NCBI GenBank assembly: GCA_037833965.1
Contig: AP031352.1
Coordinates: forward strand, 11,822,501 to 11,886,500
From: Marchantia polymorpha subsp. ruderalis
Lineage: Eukaryota; Streptophyta; Marchantiopsida; Marchantiales; Marchantiaceae
Length of the DNA stretch: 64,000 nucleotides
Direction: 5' to 3'
Of the stretch, positions 10,320 through 23,900 are shown piece after piece (the first letter of the stretch is position 1; every line of letters starts with the position of its first letter). Below the pieces are notes generated by a model. It had not been told where the DNA came from. It searched no databases and worked only from the letters and a program-made list of their open reading frames with translations. Position numbers and translations under genes: made by a program.

Positions 10320-12634
10320 CTATTGTTGTTCGTGATCGTGAGAGTGGGAGTGCCTATATTGTTTTAATCTCCAAATTGTTCTTCCTCGGACAATTTCTGA
10401 CCCGTCAACTTGCAAGCGCAGCAGGTGGGTGTACTGCAAGGGGCCTATGCTTGCTGCAGAATTTGTCATCTCTGGAGTTAGCGCCAGGGTGCCAGGGGAG
10501 TAAGAAAACTGTGTATCCGGTGACGCACCACTCAAAGAAGAAGACGGTGATTCGGGACTAGTCATGGACTGCACCACATCAGATTGATTGCACTCTCGCC
10601 GGTACTCCAGAGTCATGTTAGTCAACTCATGGCCTTCAAGAATTGGAGCAGGCAGGCTCTGCAACCGGGCAAGAAAAGCAGAATCAGTATCGATCCCTTC
10701 GACAAAGGCGCGATATCGATAGGGCACGAATTATCAGACGTCGTTCGAAAAACATGCGGTTGCGGATAGAAATCCATCGTGCAGGATTAAGGAAGTTACC
10801 TCTAGCATCCAGCCAATGTACTTCACGTTGTTAACGTGCTGATTCATATCCAGGTCGCCACGACGAGGCTGCATATCGATAACAGCGGATTTCCGTTAAC
10901 ATTTCCGTTTCCGTTAACACTTAAAAACATGTGAGAACTGACACACTTTCAGTTAGTGCAATAGACCGGCCAGTATGTGACTGCAATTGCAATTGCATCA
11001 AGTTCATACCGTAAGACCAGAGCGTATGTATTCAGCGGCTTCGTCGTCCAATCTCACGATCTTCTGGGAGTTCTTTTCCAGTATTGCCGACCTTTCCAAG
11101 TAGTGTGGGGAGATCTCCGTCCTTACTTCGTCGGGCATCTTCGACAGCCTTCTCGTTTTTTGATTCATCATGACCCATGTACTGCAGGGAGGCAAAGCAC
11201 ACCACGTCAGAAACCGACAGGCAGCCGTAATTTGCATGTGCAGATCATGTAAAGACGATCGGTCTCAGTGCAGCAGGCGAATGATCGAAGTCTTTCGTTG
11301 TTGAACGAATTGTGGACTTGCGGATGGTGAAGGTCCTACAGAACAAATCAGAGAGTCCACCCACCTTGTGGCACGAGCCAATATCTGACCAGATTTGTAG
11401 TCTCTGATCAGCCAGTCCCTTCGCATCCCGTTTTTGCCTGATGCCAGTACCCAGGTATCGATCTCCACAACATCTCCCCTGCAATCAAGAAGAACACTCG
11501 CTCAATTGGCTCCGTATCACATACTGCAGAATCCAACTCCTCTAATAAGAACTAAGACATACCAATCAGGCACCTAGCCAGCAGTCAATGAAGACGAACA
11601 AAGGGACAGAGACCGACACCAGGAAGCACTTCCGGTGGATCTAGCCTTCAACAGTCGGCTCGCATGGATCTAGATAAGACAGAATTGCAATTTCAGAGAT
11701 GGGCATCCCCTGCAGGCGGAGGGTACGGTAGAAGTACCAAGTGGGGTACCGCTCGATTTTGACTTGCATGCGGGTGACAACCCAAATGAGATTGCTCCGA
11801 ATCATGGCGTGAGTTGCACCAAATCCATCTCCCGCCAAACCCGACATCCAGACATGGTTCAAAGCAGTTTCCTGCAAGAGAAGCCAGAGTATTATATAAC
11901 TTTTGACTTAACAGTGGGCAGGCGAACTGTCGAAGACCAGAATCGATCAGGAAAGAAAGCTCGTAGCGGATTCGGCTTCAGGGGTGAGTAAAATTCGGCT
12001 CCACGCGATCGTGCCTGCCATAAATTTGGCCACGCAGACAAACTGAAAATCTCACCTGAAAGTGGTTCATCAGAGTGTCAATGGAAGCCGTTTTATCTAC
12101 GCCGACTTCATAGGAGCGGATCACGAAAGTTTGTCTGTAGACTCGCCCGCTCTCGACAAGCCTGCCTTGCCTCAGCGCATCCACGGGCACTTCCACCTTC
12201 CCGGCCAGCTGCTCATGTCGTCTATGTTTGTCCGCAGCTAGTGCTACACTGGCTATAACCTTGAGAACGGCATTGAATGTCGGGTTGGACTCGCAGCTCA
12301 TCTCACCCCCAGAGGTCCTCTCCACATCCACGACGGCCTGCTCGACCTCTTCAATCATCGTGCTGCCAACCACGGAACCCTCCCCCTTGCCACCCTTGAC
12401 CTTGCTGCCATTAACCTTCGAGATCTCCTGTACACCAGCATAGACCTTAGGCAGCTGAGATCTCTGACTAGGAGATGAAGTCGTCCCGACGTCCTTGCCG
12501 AAAGAAAGCTTGCGGTCCAAAGTCGACGGATTCTTAAACCTCGCAAACGTTTTCGGGGCGAAGAATGTGGAAGAAGACGTCGACGCCGCGACGGCTGAAC
12601 TGGCTCGCAACCCTGCCCCTGTCAGAGAATCCAT
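10320..12634 (-). CDS. FATB: FatB-type acyl-ACP thioesterase, copy 1 (six exons, 468 aa)
   Basis: Hydrolyses palmitoyl-ACP and other saturated acyl-ACPs in the plastid stroma, releasing free fatty acids for export. I placed the exons from conserved protein sequence and splice sites: 12634-12056, 11871-11738, 11478-11365, 11181-11010, 10868-10800 and 10658-10320, with the stop at 10320-10322. All five introns are GT-AG and 141-259 nt long. The start is the first in-frame ATG. Residues 1 to about 120 are Ser/Ala/Lys-rich and fit a transit peptide plus linker. A mildly hydrophobic stretch (about 120-135) matches the position of the FatB N-terminal anchor. The first hot-dog domain carries YRQTFVIRSYEVG, ETALNH and WVVTRMQV motifs. 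The second carries the active-site DLDMNQHVNN (D340, N342, H344) and EYRREC (E378, C379). The D-to-E spacing of 38 residues equals that of characterised FatB enzymes. The segment after VVQSM is longer than in angiosperm FatB. No key residue is missing, so the gene looks functional. A FatB paralogue on the same strand lies about 24 kb away. Confidence 0.93.
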
Positions 12635-12783
12635 GCTGAATCAGAAGGGAAGGCCTGCTTCCCTCTGGGATCGGCCTTCTACAGCCCAGACCTCTGCTTC
12701 TTCAAAAACTCCGGCCACTGCACGAGCGCGTGAGAGTCGTCGAATATCTTGGAAGCTCCGCTGGTCCTGCGCGAGCGGATCGG

Positions 12784-12870
12784 ACTGCCTGCCTGCCTGC
12801 CTGCCTCTCTGTCTCTGTCTCTCCCCCTGTCTCCCTCTCAATCTCTCTCTGTCTGTGTGTCTCTCTCTCT
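12784..12870. promoter_or_regulatory. CT/TGCC-rich tract just upstream of FatB copy 1
   Basis: On the + strand this is tandem TGCC followed by CTCT/TGTC runs. On the FatB coding strand it is therefore GA/GGCA-rich and lies 150-236 nt upstream of the ATG at 12634. GA-rich tracts in plant leaders and core promoters often bind GAGA/BPC-type factors, so a 5' leader or proximal promoter role is likely. This is inferred from composition and position only. Confidence 0.4.
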
Positions 12871-13202
12871 TCGCGGCCTCTGTGAATGGGACTCAGTCCT
12901 GCCGGCTGTCGTATGATCTGCAGAAACGATAATTCGGGTTCAGCACATTGCGCCTAAGACGGCTGCACACGAACCTGATGCGACATCTGACGACGAACGA
13001 GGACCTGGTGATACGACACAGCTCTAAAAAACAACGCACGCCGACCGACCAAGCCGCTAGCGACGAACGACGAATGCCTGTCACAAGATCTCTCGACTAC
13101 ACACTGACGTGAGATGCAAGCCTCTGCCTATCTCGCTCCGTGGAGCAGCATTTCATTCTACCCGTGCGCCCGAGCTCGTCTCGGATTTACACGCTAAAGC
13201 AT

Positions 13203-13208
<6 letters not shown>

Positions 13209-13229
<21 letters not shown>
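13209..13229. repeat. CAG trinucleotide microsatellite (7 units)
   Basis: Seven perfect CAG units are preceded by TCA repeats, about 580 bp upstream of the FatB copy 1 start codon. Confidence 0.75.
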
Positions 13230-13233
<4 letters not shown>

Positions 13234-13880
13234 GGCGAGCGGGGCTCCCACGAATGCCAACTGCAGCGAGAAATGGCATCACCTTCACGGGTTCAAAAAA
13301 TCGTCTCCTCCCGAGGCGCATACAAATAATATCGTATGTACGAGACGATCCCCCTCGCTGACGAAACTAAACAGCGCTCCGCAGCCGAGCCTGCCTGTAA
13401 GAGAGCAGCGAGCAAGCGAGCTAGCGACGACTCTGCGAGCAGGCAGGCCGCTCAAGAGCTTGCTGCTCCGCCTCCTCCTCCTCCTCCTCTGACTCGTGCC
13501 TGCGCTGCTGGATCGAAATCGAAACTCCTCCCTGAACACACACTCCTCCTCCTCCCTCTCTCTGAGGCTGTGTCTCTGTGCGCCTCGATCTCTCGGGCTC
13601 TCTCTGAGAACTGCTACAGCGCGAAGAGCGGTTTATGAAAGGCAGCCAGCCGGCGGGCCCACTCCTCTGCTGGACCTGCGTCGGCCGTATCTGGCCTTCA
13701 GACCTACTCGGACTCGACTTCAAGTCCAGGCTCCGCTCAGCTCTCGTCTCGTCTCAGTCCGAGCGCAGTCTCCGGCCGCCGTCAGCGTCCGACTCCTCTA
13801 ACGGCCCTTCCCTGCGCTTCGTCCTCCTGATGATGGCCCCGTTCGGTCCACTCCCGTCGCTGACCTCGAGTCCGTCCCCC

Positions 13881-13906
13881 CGTCCGTCCGTCCGTCCGTC
13901 CGTCCG
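13881..13906. repeat. CCGT tetranucleotide microsatellite
   Basis: More than six tandem CCGT units. The same motif recurs near 6895, so CCGT expansion is common in the GC-rich blocks of this genome. Confidence 0.7.
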
Positions 13907-14900
13907 AGGATGTCCGGATCCGGTTCCTCCGGTGGCCGGATTGCTGCGGAGGATTCTGTCGTTCGGGCATCCATCCGCGGTCGAGATTCGGGCGAACGTC
14001 GGCATGCGACGAAATCCAGCGACTGGCGCTTGCTAAGTTCGGCGGATCCTGTCTGGCGGGCGAGCGAGCGCTCTCGGGCCCTGTTCTTGCTTGCTCGCCC
14101 GATGTCCGCCCGCGCGCGACGACGGGCGCGACGGCCTCCCTCTTGGTGCGCGGCGGACTTGTCACGACTCGCCTTTTGCACGCTCCCCGCCACGAGCCTC
14201 CCCTCCCGCACAGAACGACTGTCCTGGCACAACTGTATTGCTTGCCAGGGCGCCTCCTACTCCTCGGCCGTCCGGCTGTACTGTGTCACACCTCCACCGC
14301 GTAGCCTCCGGTCCTTACGCGCATGTTCTTGTATCGCTCGACGTTTCGGGCTTGTAGCGCGAGCACTGATGTGCAGTTCTCTGTGGCTGGGCGGGCCGAC
14401 GTGCTGTGCGCTTTGCAAATCCTCGAGCTCGAATTTATCGTCGACAATAGTCCTCTCGACTACTTCGTCGACTGCGACGCCCTACGCTCGACGTCGGGAG
14501 CGACCAAAACGCAGACTGCAGTCGTTTCGTGCAGTCCATCTTTCCGTTGCTTTATCTGCGATGGACAGCAGAGTCCCCTTATACGTGGAGGCACGCACCG
14601 AGTCAGCCAAAGCATCCATCGATGCCTGGCAATCTTTAGTGGCTTTCGTGTCTCTGGCAGCTCGGGCGAATCAGATGTGGACATGTCAGCCTTTTCTGTG
14701 TAGACGTGGCCACTGGTTACCCGGTTCTACGTTTCGAGATTCCCCAGCGGGGCCCGATCGATGAAATGACTCTCCCCTTCTGGAACATCAAACATCCAAC
14801 CGCGGTCTCCTCGTAGGGCACCCTCTACCTGGTCACCATCCTACCATCAAAACTTCTTCGGCCGCGCAGTTTCATCTGGAACAGAAAGGCCCGTCTCTTC

Positions 14901-17900
14901 GAGGTTCTTTCCTTCTACGTCGTTTGTGTCCCTGTCAGTCAATAGTTCATTGCTTTCTCGTTTCTCCACCAGCGCGGTGGCCACGTTTGGCACTTGAGCA
15001 AAATGATTCCATGACAAACTCCATAAATTGTTTCTTACCAGGAATATTTGGAAAAAAACAACTTGAAGGTAGTAGGATGTTATCGAAGCGTAAGATATTT
15101 ACCTGTTCCTTCTAAACAAGTACCAACTTTTTTTTGATCTTGGCAAAAGAACTGGATAAACAGATAAATCAAAGCCCGTTTTGGAGTCATCCACATGACT
15201 GCAGTTTTATTGTCGTTTGGAAACTCCTAGGCGTGACTCATAGGAACTATATGTTAGAATGCTTTTGACAGATTTGGATCTATCACATGTCATATTACGT
15301 CCTTGAGAGTTTAGTAATATCATTCATTAAACTATAGAGATCATGGACAACAAGAGTCTAGCACACCTCAAAGATAGTAGCTTCACCTTTGCTTAGTCTA
15401 CGTACACAAGAACATAGAATTATTTTACTGAAAAATCCCAAGTTTGTGTTATCACAGAAGCTCTGATTTATAGCTATAATCTAACCATAGTTTAACTACC
15501 TTGAGTTAAATTTCTAACAATTTTCCCCTTGACTTATGCAGTCAGGTATGTAACTTCTATAACCAACATGATTATTTTAATGGAAGGATATTGACATAGG
15601 AACTTATGTAAACCAGAGCTAATTATAAGTGACACATAATCAAAACAAGATAAGTTATAAAAATAATATAGAGATAACAAAATTGTTAAAATAACTCCAC
15701 TAATGTTCATGATACTAAAGTTGCAAAGTAATACATTGTGTATCTAAAATATCTTTAACCAATACATTATTCTCGATAAGAAAATTTAGTTTGTCAAGAT
15801 TGAAATACTTTAAGATAAGTATACCAATAATCTTGACAAGCTCCAAAATCTTATCAAAAATTATATTTTTTGAGAAAATGATATATGATGTCAATATGTT
15901 TCATCTTGCTATTCATCATTTAATCTGTCGTTGCAATCATCTTTACTTAATACAACCAAAATGGAATTTACTCAAAATAGAGATAAAATCAATTTATGGC
16001 AAATTTATTATAGGTACCATGTCATCAATCCATGTGTATGATAGGTAAAGATTAAATGTGTTAGTTGAAAATGACAAGTTACCAATCCATTATAATCTGA
16101 AAGCATGTAATAATGAGATCTTATCTCCTTATACATGTTTGAAAAATATGTTTAGAAAAGATAAAAATCATCTTAGGTATCTAACATTTTCAGAGTTGAT
16201 GTTTCATCTTTGAATGAGTTTTTTAAAAAATAATTTCCTAGTGTTACATTTGCAAAATGTAATAAATTCTAACTATTGCAATGAAGATTGACAACATTGT
16301 ATTTGGATCTTTAATCAGTGAAAAATCTATTCAATTAAATATTTTACTTTGTTGCTATTGCAAATTCATCCTCCGTAGTTGACTAAAATATGTAATTTTA
16401 CAAAGAAAAATTATAATTAAAACTCTATTTGTTCATAAATATATAATCCGTTGGAAATATTTTCATGTTGATAATCATCATCAATGTAGACTAGCATGAA
16501 TTTGTTAGAAAAATAAAATCCTAGAATGAAATCTTTCATAAAATTGTAATCACAAGGCTGAAAGTTATTGTATATATATTAAGCAAATATTGAATTTTTT
16601 TTCCAAAAATAAATCATTATCATCATCAATTTCACTCTGAACATTATATTTTAAAAAAATAAAATAATATACTTATTTTTCAAATCTTTGCAAAAACTTC
16701 ATCAAAAAACTTAAATTTCAATTGTTTCAAATTTCAAATTGATTTTTTGTGTAATATTTTGAATTTATAATGTACACCTTGCTATTTCAAGTTTTGCTCT
16801 TGTTATATTTATTTTATCCGTACTAAAGATTTTTTTAAGTAGCGTCATCAAATCTAGAATGTCCACATTTCTTTCAACATCAGTAAGCAAAAAATATTTC
16901 TGCCCATGAAAATTTGTCAATAATCTTAGCTCATTATAAAAATCATTTTAATTGACAACAGTCTTAGTTAACAACATAATCTACGATCTTTTCTATAGTA
17001 TCTACAATCTACATTATCTACACATAATCTGTAATTTCTTCACATCATATCTTTATAAAATTAATAATTTCTTGAATATAAGATCAAACTTTCTTTATTT
17101 TTGTATATAAGTTTAGAAGTTATACAATCAGAAATTTATAAATAATAATAATCAGTTACTCATAATTAGTTAATCATAATAATTTTTACTGAATAAATTG
17201 CAATACATATTCAAAAATATATTTTTTGAGACTAATATGTATATCAATTTGAATTTTATAAGTTTTTCAAGTTATAAATACTAAAACTCTTTGCGAGGAA
17301 AAATAACTTCACACCAAATTTGAGTAATTATCAACATAACTTGAATTTATGCCTCTATGAAAACTAAATCTATGAATTAGATGATTCAAATATGTTATTC
17401 AAATATATAGATTTCAAATGTACTCAACTCTTTTTTTGTTAGAACTAAAGTACAGTGGATTCAAAAATTTAAAAGTGAACTGCATTATGATGAGCTATCT
17501 AAAACCATCATGTCAGCAATCAATTTGTTTGATAAATAGAAAATTAGTGTATTTGTCAACCATGTTAAACATCTTATGTGCTTGTTTAATAAAAATTGAT
17601 TGTGTTAGTTAAAAACAACATTCAACAATCTGTATGATTATTATATAAATCCGAAGTGTCATCAATCCACTAAAAGTACAATAAAGTATGACGATGTCTT
17701 TTTTCATTTGTTGAAAAAATAATTAAATTTAATTGTCTTTCATGTTTTGAGTTTCTGGCTCAATTTTGTATAAGATACTGTCTAAAATCATAATGTTACA
17801 ATGCTATAAGAGCTACCTTGTTCTTTTTTTCAGTGTGGATTATTCCTCATAGCTATAGTAAAAAAATTAATTTTAATTTATATTGTTTATTTTTATAAAG

Positions 17901-20900
17901 ACATTGAGATTGAAAAAACTATTGATTTCTATGTAAAAAGAATTAAAAAAACTCCTTTTGATATTGCATATATGAAGATGCATGAAAAAAAATTAATATT
18001 GCAAATTTTTGTATCTTCAATTTATTTTATATTCATTTTTTATGGACAAAAATCAGTTTTTAATGTACATTGTGACATAGTTCGATGCAAAATTTATGTC
18101 TTAAATGATGAAGTGAAATATACTCTTGAAAATTTTCATAGTTTATTCAAAAAAAAATATTGTTATTTCATTTACATGCTATACTAAATATTCAATGATT
18201 TCAATTGTAAACTATACAACTTGGGTCAATTCAACACTTATGTCAATTTTAGAATAATGTATCCAAAAGAATGTGAAGAAATTTTCTTATGAGAATTCAC
18301 GATGAAAAGTTTATTACATCTTTCATAATGTAGTCTATACTTCTTTGATTATTTTGTTTAAAAAATTGAATAATATCATGATAAAATGAATGAAAAAACA
18401 TGAAAGCTGTACTTGATGTGGATGAGGTTGTAAATGCAATCATGACTTAGATGAAATATTCGCGAAAAACATGTAAGCAACAAGCCATGAAAGATAAGGA
18501 ATTTGTATTGGAATATGAATAAGTAGAGAAAACTAGAAGTAGAAAGTTAGAAATTTCAGTATCAAATATTTAAATTCAACCTGAATCAATTTCTATAAAT
18601 ATTATAGAAGCAAATAAGAGACAAAATCAAAGGATTGAAATTGATTTACTATTCTGTTTCAAATAAAAAAAGTCATATAAGATGGAAGTATATAAGGAAA
18701 GTAGAGTAATCGAGATTTTAGAAGATTCAGTCATCAAAATGAATATGCACTTGTTTCATGTTCATGTTTTTGTTTCTTTGTCAAGAATATTCATGAATTT
18801 TATCTCATGAATAAGAATCTTATATGATACAAAAAATAGCTTCAATTGTTATTAGAATAGAATGCTTCAATTTCATGAAATAATAACAAAAGTAACTTAT
18901 GTTTAAATTTTAAACTATCGGTTCTCTTCTAATTGCATTAATGAAATTATAAGATTTGAAAAATATAGTATGTATTCTTGAGTATATTGTATGTTTGAGA
19001 AAAATATATATTGTGATTTTGAAATATCCATCATGTATATAAGTGGAGTAAAATCCTTGTATGTGTTCAACAAGGTTTCAAATTTTAAATATATTTCTTA
19101 ATGGTAAGCAATACGGTGAATGAAGCCATTACAATTGGTTAATGAATTTCATGTGCTTATAAAATCACACACTATGAAGCATCAAATAATGTTCAAGATT
19201 CATTTGCTTCAACGTCAATAGAGGTGAAAAATCTTTGACTTATAGAAGTTTATGTATCATCTGGAGTACCAACACAAAGATTTGGAAAAAAGATTCTACA
19301 ACTAATGGATTTAAGTTTGCAAGAAGGTTACATAAATAATGAAATAACTAAAGAATGAATGATTTTTTATGACAATTGTCAATGTTATGTATGCACAGTA
19401 TAGATCATATTATAATTTTTTTTTAGATTAATCAAGATCATAAGGAGATTGTCCAATGCAAAAAGTATATTGCGATAGTTTTAAAAAATGAGAACATCTA
19501 TAAATTTGCCTTGCAGTTCTAGTGATTTTATGAAACAAAAAAAAATCAAGGTTGAAAAAATACAATGGTTAAAATTTCATGGAAGGAGCAAGAAACAAGC
19601 CTAATTAATTTTCATAGATGATAAGATAATAAACACAAGGTGAGAATTTTAATTTATCATGAAACAACAAAAAATAAACTGTCACAAAGTGTTGCAATGA
19701 AAGTAAAAATAATGTTGATAAACAACTTGAGTGAATAAACGTAATTGTCAAACAATAAACTTAAACATAAGATACATTTTTATAAAATTTACAAAAATTA
19801 ATTAATATATACAAGGAGTAGAATAAATTAAAACCAATTTTTTTCAATTAATATGATGCAATTAAATAATTTCCTAATATTTAACGTAGATAACCCAACA
19901 CAATCTAGATGTAAATTGGAAAAAAATGATTTGAAATGATGATTGGAACTTTATAATAATTTAAAGTATGAATGATGGATAAAATATTACTTTTTATAGA
20001 TTATGTCTGTTTTTAAGAAATGTTTTTAAAAATTGTTGGATTTAAGTACAAAACTTACATAGATTTATGTAAATTTTGTCCTTGGATCCAGCAATATTAT
20101 CTCTTAGATATGAAGATGTTTTTCCACATATCTGTGACATTGGCATCAAAAAATGTTTGGAACACACGATTGAAATGATATTTGAAAACATATCAACTTG
20201 CAAAGCTTTATATTGTTTGAATTAAAAATAATTTGAATAATGCAAAGCTCAAGTGAAAAATATTTTGAGCAAAATAATTATTCAATTATATTTTTGGGGA
20301 AAAAAATGAGATCATTAGATTAAGCATTGAAAAATAATGCAATGTATCACAAAACAATAAAAAAAATATACCATATTTTGTATATATGATTTGTTTGATC
20401 AATTTCAAAGAACATTGTATTGTATCAAAATAAATTTTAGAATTGATTACAATCAAATTCAAATTGGAATTTTTTGAGTATTCAATGATATTCTTTAATC
20501 TCACTTATACATCTATTACATTGTTCATCAATCTTATGATGAAATATAATTTTTGGTACTAATCTAAACAAATCTATAATTTTTCATTTAGATGCTATTT
20601 TGGTACATAATGTATCATTTTGGTAAATGTGCATCATTTAGTAGAAAATTTTGCAAGAGAATTAATCATATTTCAAATTGTAAGTTTGACAAATCAGAAT
20701 TGGAGTAATTGAATCATAGAATTACAATAAAAAAATCCCAAATGATGAGGTAAAAAATATATGCAATTCATAAATAAACAATACATGATGATATTATTCA
20801 ATCAAAGATTTTTTTAAGGTTCATCAAATTTATCATAAATTTGTGAATGTTTTTATTTGTTTACCTCAACCTCAATATCTATGCTACACAAAAGAAAAAA

Positions 20901-23900
20901 GTTAAGATGTAAAAAATATAGAGATTTGAACATTAAAATATGGTTTTTTTCACTCACATATTTGTAAACGATATGATACTAATCATCCATCAAGTTGACT
21001 ACTAACACGTCATCTATTACAATGGATGAAATACAAACTCTAACAAGAGTGAAGGATGATTAACATCTAGTTATTTTTTTTTCAAAAGTTAGTGGCAGTG
21101 GGAGAAAATGATCATAAAATAAAAAAAGATCAATTAACTGTTGTATTGTCAACAATATACTATAAGCATTATTTGAATGATAAGAAATTTTTGGTTAAAA
21201 TCCATTTAAAATTATTGATTTATTTGAAAATCCTATGTCAAAATAATTTATTTGATGAACAAAGTACCATCAGCGCTTCAACATGAAGATTGAGAACTTG
21301 AAATACAAAAAATAACTTGCTTATGCTTTTACATTTAAACCATGTCTTGATCATGTTACAAAAGTAATAATTCAAGCCCATTGATAACACAAGATGACAT
21401 ATGATACGAAGAAGAATGAAGAAAAAAAACACTACAAGATGAGAAGTCAAAGAAGATTCACATTTAGCGTTTCATAAACAATGTATAATATTTTTTTAAA
21501 CGTAAAAAATTATGCACAATGATTCTATTGTAACATCATGATGCAATCATTGCGAATCATGCAGAAATGTTATTTTTTGAAAATCATACAAAAAGTGTAA
21601 AAAAGTCGTATAATCTATTTGATATTTCTTTGCAATAATTTTTTTGCTTAAGAACGTCAAATATCAGAGTACAATTATTAAACTCATACATTTGTTGAAA
21701 AATTAAAAGCTGCAAACGTATTATAACAAATTCACAACTTCTTTTTAAGATATGTTCTCCTTGTTGTAGGTGTATGATTTTGGTTTCAACGTCATAACAA
21801 AATTTGTAACCTTCAGTTTGACATGAATTTGATTTTCCTATCTAGATAGTCATCACGTTCATTATATTTGAATTTTTCATTTCCAGCATTTCCAGACTTC
21901 ATGATCGTCATCTTTTTTTGCCAAATATTTGAAATTGTCTTTTGTGATGTGTGTGAGATTTTATTTTTCCATTCATTTGAAAATATCACACATGAAGGTT
22001 AAAACCCTCAGATTTAGAGTCTAGACCTCGGAGGTTTGCAATCCAATCCCCTCCGGTGTATATTGGCTTGGATTAGTGAATACACTTCATCTTCTTTGTA
22101 GAGAGTAGATAGGTCATTGACTTAAAATCATGAATTTGGGTTACATCAACATGCTAATAATTGTCTTTACATCCATGTAAGAAGAAGATACATTGTACTT
22201 TTTCCATTACATATTGCACTATCTTAACTTTCTCATAGAGAATTGCAAGATGAAGTCACAATTTTGTCTATATCATATGAACTTGATTGTATATCACTTC
22301 CTTTAGAATCTTGGATACAAAGCACTGTCTAAGAAAGTCAAAGGCAAATATAAAGTGCCATGGGACTTTGGATGTCACTTCAAGGTTTACCTTGTTTATC
22401 CAATCACATAATCTTCACAACATAGTATCTCTTGTGGTGGATACGCAGTTTCTTCCCTTTTCAATAGGTTCAATGTTGAACTAATCTCCGATTAAGTCTA
22501 CAAATCTAATGCTAATGAAGTTTCCACTGCACCCTTTAGAGCAGGTGCAAATCAGGAAAAATATGAATACTAGTGTGAAGAGTATGCATATTATTGTGAA
22601 TGTGTATTGGATGAGATACCTAACACATCGAAACACAACAATATAAACAATATGATTCGTTGTTGCAGTAAAACCATCTTCTTGCATTGAAATCAACCAT
22701 CAATGCCGAAGAAATATCCTCTGGATTCAATCTGTCTTTTCTTATTACTACTTGCACTTCTTAAGAGCACTGGTGTTTTTCATACGGCATTATGAGCATT
22801 ACCAGCAGGGTTTCAAATTTCTTAAGATTAGAGAGGGAATGTACTCCGGGCCTGTAGGTTCAAACCTGATGCAATATAGTTCGTTAACTCTTCTCTCTAT
22901 TTCGAATCACTCTTTAAATATTCCGCATATTCATGTGTGCACTATCACTTAAAGATCAACTTTGCAGGATTATGGTAGCTTTCAAGGGCTGCTTATTTCC
23001 AAGCATTTAGAAAATTGTCATTTGCTACAAACTCCTTGGATAATGATGGAAACAAGCATGACGTCGTCTTGATCATTAAGACGTGCATGTATTAACTTTT
23101 AGCACATGTGGCTTCTGATATATAATCTCCAAGGATAGCAAATATAACACATACTAGAGGCCGATGTTTCCTAGACAATGCAAGGATACCCATCTACACT
23201 TCTCTTAGAAACTCTCCGCCGTGAAAACGAGCAGAATTCCTAAATCTGCACATGAAGTGCATAGGATCGGGATAAAAACCTCTTTCAGAATTCTCACGAC
23301 TCCAATAGAACTACCTCTTGATCATCGTAGAGACAAAATTTTTACTCCCAGAATTTGCACCGTAGATCTTTTTTACTCACATGTCATGAAAACGGCTGCC
23401 AAATCCTCAGCAAGAACCTTCAGAATTGCATTCGATATATTTTGTGCTTCGCTCTTCTTCCGATATGCTTGAACGGTTGACTTTGCCTGCCTAAAAAACT
23501 TGCTATAGTGGCAACGATCGGCACTCAAACTCAAAAGAACTTTTCTGCCATGCCGTCAACACTGGGGTATTACTCCTGACTTTTGCACCACCGCACAGGA
23601 GACATGGACATTGTTGTACGCCAGGGCCAGGGAAAAATAGTACTCTCTTGTTTTCATGACACGGAAAAATCCAAAGGCTTCTGCGCTCCCATATCAATTG
23701 TTGAGACGGATCACTTAGAATAACGAGAACCCACGAGCCAACACACGTAAACATCGACATAGAAGTACATGGTTTGTTACTACGGACTACGTCCATAAGA
23801 ACTCAGAAAGGTTTTACGGATGAGATCCTTAGTTTTTCATTGAAAGTTTTGGATAGCTCTTCTTGTAGCGATAGCATAACCTAAATCCAATTTAAGATTA

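Larger units (their letters stand above)
12871..14900. other. GC-rich region upstream of FatB copy 1
   Basis: This is the probable promoter region of FatB copy 1, and possibly part of a neighbouring transcription unit. It contains CAG (7 units, 13209-13229), CTC near 13475-13490 and CCGT (13881-13906) microsatellites. A long + strand frame (ATG 13910, stop at 14764) points away from FatB. Overlapping frames of similar length exist on the opposite strand, which is typical of stop-poor GC-rich DNA, so I do not call it a gene. Confidence 0.4.

Noticed and set aside
13910-14764. A 284-codon + strand frame diverging from FatB copy 1
   Set aside because: No domain resemblance, low-complexity Arg/Ser/Ala content, and equally long frames on the other strand in the same GC-rich DNA. 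It is most likely a chance ORF.
22840-22870. A ggttcaaacc-type sequence resembling a tRNA T-loop
   Set aside because: No acceptor stem, anticodon arm or D-loop could be folded around it.
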